Positions 55,296 to 64,000 of a DNA stretch of 64,000 nt are shown here, piece by piece. This stretch comes from Stereocaulon alpinum (lineage: Eukaryota; Ascomycota; Lecanoromycetes; Lecanorales; Stereocaulaceae): contig JAEUBA010000118.1 of assembly GCA_018257865.1 (NCBI GenBank), forward strand, positions 1-64,000, written 5' to 3'. The notes under the pieces were generated by a model that saw only the letters and a list, made by a program, of their open reading frames with translations, did no database searches and was not told where the DNA came from. The translations under genes and the position numbers were made by a program. Position 1 is the first letter of the stretch; the number at the start of each line of letters is the position of its first letter.

Positions 55296-58200
55296 AAGTC
55301 GGATATTTAGATTAGACCTATAGGTAGTATTATCTAAGCTATATAATAATTACTTTTATATTATATATTTAATAGCTATATATTCGATTACTAATAGCTT
55401 AATTCTATTAGGCTTCCTCCCGCCTAAGCTTTATACTCTATTAATCTATCCTCTATCCCCTCCGTAGTATCCTTAGTAGCCTACTCCTTAAGTTCTTCTC
55501 CTATTAGAGTAATATTTAAATATACTATTTTATTATCTATAATCTACCTTTCTACTAACTTACTCTACTCTTCTATATCTATAATACGATTCTCTTCCTA
55601 AAGCTCCTTACTTACTTATAGGCCGGCCTCCTTACGTATACGCTTAAAGTCCTATATTAAAAATACCTAGATTTCTATTATATCCGTTAAGTTATAATCG
55701 TAGGTAAGGGAAGCTAAAAAACTATTATTATTTCTAGACTCTAAATTAGTCTCGTTAAGACGCCTATTATTAAATAATTCTTTAGTCTTAATTTTAGTAT
55801 TAGCTAATAATATATACCTATAATCGTATCTTATATATACTATATATTCTTTATCTCTTCTATACTCTTCTTTTTAGCCTATTATACTAGTATTATCTAT
55901 TCCTAACTCCTTTAGAACGCTCTAAAAGTCCGGTTAATTCTTTAGATCTTCTAGGGAATTCTTAAACGTATTAGTAACTAGTAGTTAATAGTTCTTACCC
56001 TACCTATTTATATAGCAGTAGTCTATTATTTAATAATAAAGTATTCCTATAACTATCCGCCTTCTAAAATTACCTATATTATACTATACGTTTCTTATAT
56101 ATTCGTATATAGCTTAAGGTTTTATTAGCTTATAGGTTATTCTTTAAGTATCAGGTTAACTTACTATTAACTAATATACCGTCCTATCTCTTAATCCTAC
56201 GGGAGCTATATTCGTATTCTTCGAACATATAATAAAGCGCTGTTATAACGAAAATAATAGTACCAGCGGGTAAAGGTTTCTATAGATCCGCACTCTTATA
56301 CCTAAGTCTAATACCGCTTATTACGCTGAAAAAGAAAACGTAATATAGACTTATTATAATTATTAGTACTAAAAAATAACCCTTATCTTAGACCTATTAG
56401 CTATATATTTCGTTTTTATTTAGGAAAGAAGAATACTTATACCTTTCTCTAGATCTGCGAAAGTAAATTATATATTAAATAGTAGGTTTAATATAATATT
56501 CTTCCGGTCCTTAATTATTTAGTATAGCTGTTCTACTACCGTTTTAATAGTTAATCTTATTCTCCTTATTATAAAACTTCTAAATTCGCTTAGGCTGTCT
56601 AGAAGCTGCGAAAATATTAGCTAATACGTAGTATTAGATAAATAGGTAGGGGTTTAGGAGTATTAACCTTACGAGCTTCTTTAGGAGTTAGTATATTACT
56701 AGAGGTATCTAAATTACTAATAACTTAAGGCCCCTTTATCCTTTAGAGCTTAGCCTTCTATTCTCTCTATATTCTTATTATAAGGTTACTTAGAGCTATT
56801 AGGTCTTATTCTAGCTATAGTAATAAGCTATTAGTATTATTACTACTTATAATCTTAGAGATAAATATAGGCTTCGTTACGTAGAAGATATATTAATATT
56901 CCTATAAGGAATAGTATCTTTACGCTTAGCGACGCCTAGAACTACCCTAAGTAATAGGTCCCGCCGCCTCCTCTATAGCCGCCTCCTTATATTTATCTTT
57001 AGGTTTAATATTAGATATATATATAGGTATAGGTAACGAAGTCGATAATAGTCTAGGCTATATCCTTTTAGATAATAGAACTTAATCGTTAGGATTAGAT
57101 AATTATCCTATAGTCGTAGTACTAGAATTCGGCTGCTTGCGCTGTATAGGTAGTACGGTGCGGGTTGGCTATCGCTGCTTATATTATACCGACTATAATA
57201 ATTAGTTAGTATAAGACCTATATACTAAGGTATATATACTATTAATCTATCCTTCCGTCTGCTGATTATATTCTCTCTCGATTTTTGATATTTCCTACTA
57301 GTATATTTGAACCTATCGGTTATTATCTATTAGGGTGTCTAGGTAGATTATCTAGTACGCTGGCTATTCTACTCTATATATAAAGATGTTTAGTGTCGTT
57401 ATCCCTATACTATTAGCTATTTTAGCTATATTTGATAAATACGCGTCTCTAATTTATTATTTACTAAGCTGCGTTAGTAGTTCCTAGTATTAGTATTCCC
57501 CTAAGGACCTTATTTTATAGTATAGTTCTATATTATTTCCTTCTTTCTATATTAGCGTATTAAATATACGCGTAATATTAATAGGTAACTTACGGTCTTC
57601 TTTTAGGTAATACTTATATCGCTTTATAATATAGTATTAATCCTAGATATCGACGGCTGCGTCGGTTTACGCTATACGGTTAATAGGTTATATCTATTAT
57701 TATATACTAATTATACTTATAACAGAGGTCTAATTTATTATATAAAAGCCTATCTTTTCTATCTCCTAAATATAAAGTTATCTAACGGACTAAATATAGG
57801 AGTAGAGGAAAGTTATACGCCTATAATAATAGTAGGTACTAGTTTCTTCGTAGGGCTAGTTATAGGGTTATTAGAGAGTATATTAATATTATTAACGCTA
57901 GTTATCTTTAAAGAGACCTCTTCTTTATATATTTATTTAGAGGTATCCTTACTAAGGTTACTATTATATCTTTAACGTTTCCTAAGCTCTACTACTCTAT
58001 TACTTTCTTTAATACTTCTCTTAGGCCCTAGCTACTTTTCTTTAATAGCCTTAATCTACTAATATATTAATACTTAGAATAAGTTACTTAGTTCGAAGCG
58101 TACCTTTCGCTTATTCGCTTTAGTCTCCTAAGCTTTTCTAGTAGCTACCGCTCGTTCTACCTTTATCTTAGCTATTATTAGAAGATTTTTGTTATCTATC

Positions 58201-58448
58201 TAATATATATAAGGGTCTTCGCTAGTAATAAGGTGGTATAAGGTTATTAAGGAGTATTATCTATAATAATATAGCTAGCTGTAGGTAGCTAGACGGGTGA
58301 GGTCCTTAGGGAAGGAGGCGAAGTTTTTTAGAAAGGGGAGGCTTCTTTAGCGTATTATTATTATATTATTTTAATTAATATCGAATTAGCTTAGAGTCTA
58401 TTAACTAAGTTAAATAAAAACTTAGCTAAGTTAGACTAACTTCTATCT

Positions 58449-58474
58449 AACTTAGATAGAATTCTATCTAAGTT
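58449..58474. repeat. 26-bp perfect palindrome
   Basis: AACTTAGATAG, AATT, CTATCTAAGTT: both halves are exact reverse complements. It is followed by two direct copies of CTATCTAAGTTAAACGAA at about 58,464-58,501. It may mark an end of a degraded element. Confidence 0.8.
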
Positions 58475-59129
58475 AAACGAAACTATCTAAGTTAAACGAA
58501 ATTTTCCTACCTTTTCGAATAGTTACTACTATAACTATACCTCCAGCTATAGTTCCCCTACGTAAGACGAACATCGCCGTTTTATCTATATCCTTAATAA
58601 GTATACGCTGCCTCTACCTTATTAGCCTAGGACCTTAAGACCTTAGATACTACCTACTTAAGCGTCTATTAATAAATATATATAAAGCCGGACTTACTAG
58701 ATTCGCTGTAGTATATTAATAATATATACTTTACCACCAGCTCTTAAGTTATATAAGTATAATATAGAGTTACGTTATTAGCTTAACCGATTGAATTAGT
58801 TCTTTAACTTAGTTAATAATAATTAGATACCTCCTTCCGTTTATAAGATATCCTATAAAGAGAATCTCTACTAGTAGATATATATTAAGCTAGCGGAACT
58901 ATATCCTCTACGGCGGCGATAGTATTTAGATTTGTTAAAGATAACTAATTTAGGTTAGGGAAAGTAGCAGGTAGTATTAGCTAAGTCTTTATAGTATAAT
59001 TCTAGGATATAAATATTATATTAGTAGTCTTAAGTTAAATAGTATAGTTTCTCTATACTCTCTAATTTAAACGACGGGGTCTGCTATTTATAGTATTTAA
59101 ACTAGTCCTTAAATTTATACCTTCTATCT

Positions 59130-62100
59130 TTACTATTACTACTAATTAACCCGCCTAAAGTATTAAATCCTATAGTACTATATTTAGTCTATATCTATGT
59201 TTACGCTTCTAGAGGTATAGGTAAGGGGGGAATAAAATAATTATAGTTTCCTTATTAGTATATCTATACGAATAATTTATCTCGCTTTTTAGAATATACG
59301 GTTAAGCTATACCGTAGCTATTTACTAGGAAAATACTTTTTAAACTACTAGAATAAGGTTAGTATATAGTTAAGGCGGAATAGCGGAGGAGATATAGACT
59401 TACTACCGCTAGAATATATATAATAATAGGAGAGCTAGTAAATATAACTAGTTTCTCTAGTCGCCTATAGAGATCTTCCCCTAGTAAGTCGATTAACTCT
59501 TTAAGTTTTACTAACTTTAATATATCAGCGGTAAGTTTATTAATATATTTAGTATATATACTATCTAGCGGTATCTTAGCCTAATTCTATATTAGGCTAG
59601 CTAACTCTATAAAATCTGTATAACCCTTACTATTATTATATAAAGCCCCCCCTTTAAGCTCGTCCTAAGTAAGACTGAGGTAGTTACGCTAAGAGAATTC
59701 TAGAAGACTTAGGATAACAGTAGCAGCGCGTAGCTTATAGGTATGTTTAAAGTAATTATTAATTATTAGCGTAGGTATCTCCTTACTAGTAGTATAAGTA
59801 AGTAAGTATTCTTTAATATATTTAGCTTTTATTATGTCTTAGATCCTCTAGTCCTTAGCGCGAAGAGCTGCCTTTTACTTTAAATTTAGAAAGTATATAA
59901 TATAACAAACCTTATACAGAGGTAGCTTAATAAGCTTAGTAATCCCTTTAATATCTCTAGTTATAGGCGTCCGCTTAATTTTAATAAAGTTTAGGATAGC
60001 CTTTATATCTATAATATTCTTATTATTCTTACTCTTATTAACCGGATTCTTTCGCTTTCGGTAGCTAGCTATCGTTTTTCTAATAGCCTTAACTTTAGCG
60101 TAAGTTAGATATTAATAATCCTTATAATCCTCCTACTACGGCTACTTAATTATATAGATTATAGCTACGCAGTTACCTAAGTCGCGTATTTAAGGTATAG
60201 CGGAAAAACCCTATACCTAAGGTAAGGATATCCTATATAGACTTATACGCTGATTATCTATATAAGCGTTATTCGATTTATCCTCTAGTATTTTAGTAAG
60301 AACTTAGGTATTAATTTCGTTCTTAATACCTAAGACTATCTTAGGATACTCTCTATTAAGGGTTCGCGTCTTATAGAACTTATTAATAAAGATTTAGCTA
60401 ATATAGAAATTATAGTTATATAGAGATAAACCCTAAGGGTCTTATAGTACTTCTATAATATACTTTTTATATAATCCCTTTATAGTTAATAGGAGAAACC
60501 GCTCCTATTTATCTTTAGCTTTTCCGGCTTTATTATATCTTAGTAGTTTAGTATTTTCTCTTATAAGTAGGGTAGCGTTAATATTATTATAGGTTTTACC
60601 TATATAAGTATAGATATACCGTAGCTTTAATATTAGATATTATATATTAATTATCTTAGACTATTCCCTCAGCCAGTTCCTAATAACTTTAGCTAGTATA
60701 ATAACTAGAACGAACCCTTTCTTTGCTAATCTAGTTAAAAAGGCGGCGCTTTTATTAATATACGGATAACTAATATTCTATTAGTTAGTAGAGGGATATA
60801 TAGTATTACCGCTCTATACCTTTAACTTTAAGGGGGGTAGATACTTATTAGAATAGGTTAACGTTTTAAATTATTTAAGATTTTAATAACCCTTATAATA
60901 TATTTTAGATACCTCGCGCTATTATAATAAGAGTTAGTGCTTAAGGATATATATAATAAAAATTATAAGTATTTAGTTTAAGTTAGATATTAGCAGGTTC
61001 TCTTAAAAGCTAGGAATTAAATAGATATAGACCTTTCTAAATCTAAGATCGTCCCTATTTATACCCCCCCCTTACTAGTACGCCTTCCGCCGTATCTAAG
61101 CGGTATAATATAGCTAATAGATATAGGGTTTAATCTTTATTATCTAGCCTTCTAGGTCTACTATAGATAATAGCCTTTAGAGGGTTTAGGTATTATTAAT
61201 AGATTTGTTTCCCTCCTTAAGCTAGAATAATAATTCTATATACTACTACGTAGTATCTAACTATTATAGTTGGTCTTTAACTTTAGTTATATTAACGCTA
61301 GGGTGGTATTTAGTAGTAAGTAAATAAGAAGGCGGAGGTTAAAATACTTATATCTTATCCTAATCCCCCTACTCTAAAGCCTCTAGATCTTTAGTAGCTA
61401 CTCTAGCGTTTACTACTATACCTATCTTAATATTATATAACCTTAGTATCCTGCCTATATAGACCTTATTAATCTATAATACCTTCTACTTATCCTTATC
61501 TATTAAATCCCTCTCCTCTCTATTATTCTCTTCCTTATAATTTGTACTGCTACTACTATCCTTATAGGAGCTGATATCTATAGGCTTCTCTAGATTCCTA
61601 ATAGGCGGAATAGTATACTTATTAGTAGGATTAAAAGGATTAATAAGAGGCTTTAGGGTAGACTATCTTTTAAGGGTATTCCCCTTAGGTAGTACTACAG
61701 TAGAAGGAGGTTTCGAGCGGTAAGTAATATTAAAAATACCTTTATAAGGTTAGTTTAGATAGGCCGTATTACCCTTAATTAATACTATTATACCTATTAG
61801 TAAATATCCTAACTGTTAATTAATATAGTATAACTAATAAAGTACCCCTAGGTTAACGTAGAGCTTATAACGCCGGTGATTAAGTAAATATATATAGCGA
61901 ATAGTATTTTATAGATCTAAGTCGGTAGTTAACTATATAATTCTACTAGCTTTATAGACGAGGGTACTCCCCTAGATATTATCTTCTATAGTCTAGAAAT
62001 CCTTCGTTACTAAGATTTAGATTAGAGTATTATAACTAATTTAATCCTATAGCTAGTTAGCGTCGGTGATCGAAGTATTATATATAATCTACCTTAGTTA

Positions 62101-64000
62101 GATAAGATAGAACTTATCCCTAAGCGCGTAAATAATTCTGAGGAGGATATAAGGCGGATAGGTATTATCTAGGATTAGGGCTAATATAAAGAATAGTTTA
62201 GTATAGTTAGGTTACTCTGCGCGAGTATTATTATATCTAGCTATTTTAGAATTTATTAAATTATAGGAATCCTCTAAGGGCCGTTTACTAGCCTATTAGT
62301 TTATTATAGTAGGTACTTTATTTATTAGTCTTATTAGTATACGTAGTACCTCGTCGCGGAAAGGGGGTATATAATTAGGAAGGTTAAAGTTAGTAGTAAT
62401 AGAGTTAAGGACCTTAGTAAGGTCCTTACTATAACTCCTTAAATTTATACCTTAAAGGGCGGTACTCTAGAGGCGGTCTTTAATTACTTAGCGTAGGGCG
62501 CTAAAAAGGCTAGTATAGTACCTTAGGCCCCTATAGATATTACCGAAGTTCTACGGAATTCCTAACTTTATCTTACTAACAACGGTATAGAAGTTAGCCT
62601 CTATTAGGATAGACTCTAGCGTTATATTAATATAAAGGTTAATAAGAGGGAGACTAGCTATATTAGATAATATTATAGATAATTTAGAGGGGCAGGTGAT
62701 AAGAAGAATTTAGGGATAGTATAAGTAGATTAGGGAAGAACTTTAGGATAGTATAAATAGAAGAAAGAAAGGTTAAGGATTCTTTACTTAGGATAGGAAA
62801 GGGTTAGGGATTCTTTACTTAGGATAGGAGGAATTAAGGATTATTCGCTAATTTAGAAGGACTAGCGGGTAGTAGGGATTTATACTAGGGTTTAATTTAT
62901 AACAGCGATTAGTTAGTAGTTAGTAAAAGTAGTAAGTAAAGGTAATACTAGTAAGGTAACTACGTCTCTAAATAAGTAAACCTTAATATAATTAGGCGAT
63001 ATAGGCTATTCTCTATAGAAAAGTACGTCGTAGTAGTAAAAAGTAGGTAAGTTAAGTTACTAAAAGATTAAAAGTAGCGAGCTTAATATAATAGATAGAG
63101 ATATTAATTAAGAGCGGAACTTATATATATATAGTATATAGAAAGCGGATAGCTAGTTTCTAATATACTATATCTAGCTTTATACTTAATATATAATATC
63201 TAATAAAGATAGAGTATTATAAATTATTATCTACTTATAAAGCTTAATTAGCTTTCTTATTCCGTTCTTTAAAATATAAATCTTAGTTAAGTACTCTTAT
63301 ATAAAAATAGTCTAAGTTCGACTTAGACGTATATTTTAGTAATAGGGACGTATACTATAAGGTTTATAACTAATTATATTTCCTAATAAGATAAGTAAGC
63401 AGGGCGTTTATTAAATATATTATATAGAAAGAAAATCCCCTTAAACTATCTATTAATTAATACCTTCTATAGGATAATATCCTACTATACGTATATTATA
63501 ATTTGCTTAATAGTAACGGTTAGAGATAGGCGATTTAAGGCGATATAAGGATAGATTTATCCTAACCTATAGCGGGTTAGCTTAATAGATTTAGTAGCGA
63601 ATATATTTACTAATACCTACTTAGACGCGTTAATCTTAATAATAATACCTCTATATTACGCCTAAGCTAGATAGATTAATAGTGTAAATACTACTAGAAG
63701 CAGTATAGTAGCGGAAGCGGCCTAACTAGGTATCTACTATACTATAAGGGCTGAGACCCTAATTAGACGCGTAGGAGATAGGTATACCTTAATAAAGATA
63801 AAGTTAAGGGCCCTACTTATAAATACTAAAGAGATAAGGTTAACGTAATTAGTAATAGTCCCTATAAAGGCGAAGGTAGATAAGTCCCTTAGGAGGACCT
63901 AACTATTTTAATAGATAATAATACTCTAGGGTAATTACTTAAACTTACTAACTCTACTAATAAGATTTAGCACTAGTAAGATAAGCTAAATATAAAACTT
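59130..64000 (-). mobile_element. Degraded repeat element, right copy of inverted pair (runs off the window)
   Basis: Reverse-complement partner of about 3,110-8,000; anchors are given in that entry. In the compared 110-base segment (61,841-61,950 against 5,161-5,270) about nine in ten bases agree and almost all differences are C/T or G/A. That is expected if both copies were mutated independently by RIP after duplication. The element continues beyond 64,000. Confidence 0.6.

Larger units (their letters stand above)
53930..64000. repeat. RIP-degraded AT-rich block (right)
   Basis: Same character as the left block: TA-rich, CA/TG-poor, stops in every frame, no gene. It contains a ~154-bp tandem duplication, a 45-bp triplicate, a 26-bp palindrome and the inverted-repeat partner of the left block. 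A short stretch at 54,880-54,980 retains more CA/TG, with opposed GGGTC/GACCC motifs. The rest (about 55.3-58.4 kb and 58.5-59.1 kb) is degraded repeat that I cannot classify. Confidence 0.87.

Overview
The window looks like a chromosome segment of a filamentous ascomycete (Pezizomycotina, probably a dothideomycete-type genome). The evidence is many short GT-AG introns of about 45-80 bp, fungal-specific families (DUF4048, DUF3292, KRE2-type mannosyltransferase, NmrA), and a two-compartment layout. A gene-bearing island of normal composition (about 10.1-53.9 kb) sits between two AT-rich blocks that have almost no CA or TG dinucleotides and no usable reading frames. That is the footprint of repeat-induced point mutation (RIP).

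Left block (1-10.1 kb) and right block (53.9-64 kb): RIP-degraded repeats. About 5 kb of the left block (roughly 3.1-8.0 kb) reappears reverse-complemented at the right edge (roughly 59.1-64 kb), so copies of one element bracket the island as inverted repeats. Differences in the segments I aligned are mostly transitions. Reading the degraded strand gives a faint SNF2-helicase-like signature. The left block also holds a candidate solo LTR; the right block holds tandem repeats of 45 bp and about 154 bp and a 26-bp palindrome.

Gene island, in order: inositol-polyphosphate 5-phosphatase with an N-terminal propeller-like region (-); HOT13-type CHY zinc-finger protein (+); proteasome alpha-4/PRE6 (-); KRE2/MNT1 mannosyltransferase (+); ELO fatty-acid elongase (-); cytochrome c oxidase subunit COX6 (+); L-asparaginase with ankyrin repeats (-); a disordered hypothetical protein (-); a 6.9-kb gene-poor gap with a tRNA-like 83-bp direct repeat; NmrA-like protein (+); TIM22 (-); DUF4048 protein (-); STE20/GCK-III kinase (-); sulfite oxidase with an in-frame stop (+); DUF3292 membrane protein (+); F-box protein (-); a lone exon of the CLU1 gene; an NRP1-like exonuclease/RRM/zinc-finger protein (+); then a 75-base poly-C tract next to the right RIP boundary.

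Most genes are single-copy housekeeping functions and do not form a pathway cluster. Several are mitochondrial (HOT13, COX6, TIM22, and the CLU1 fragment). I assembled exon models by hand from reading frames, splice signals and remembered family conservation. In every multi-exon model the phases close and the total length is a multiple of three. The most notable points are a 7-nt internal micro-exon in PRE6, a 5-nt first coding exon in HOT13, a GC-AG intron and a single nonsense codon in the sulfite oxidase gene, the tRNA-like repeat, and the isolated CLU1 exon. I did not find a convincing new multi-gene system.
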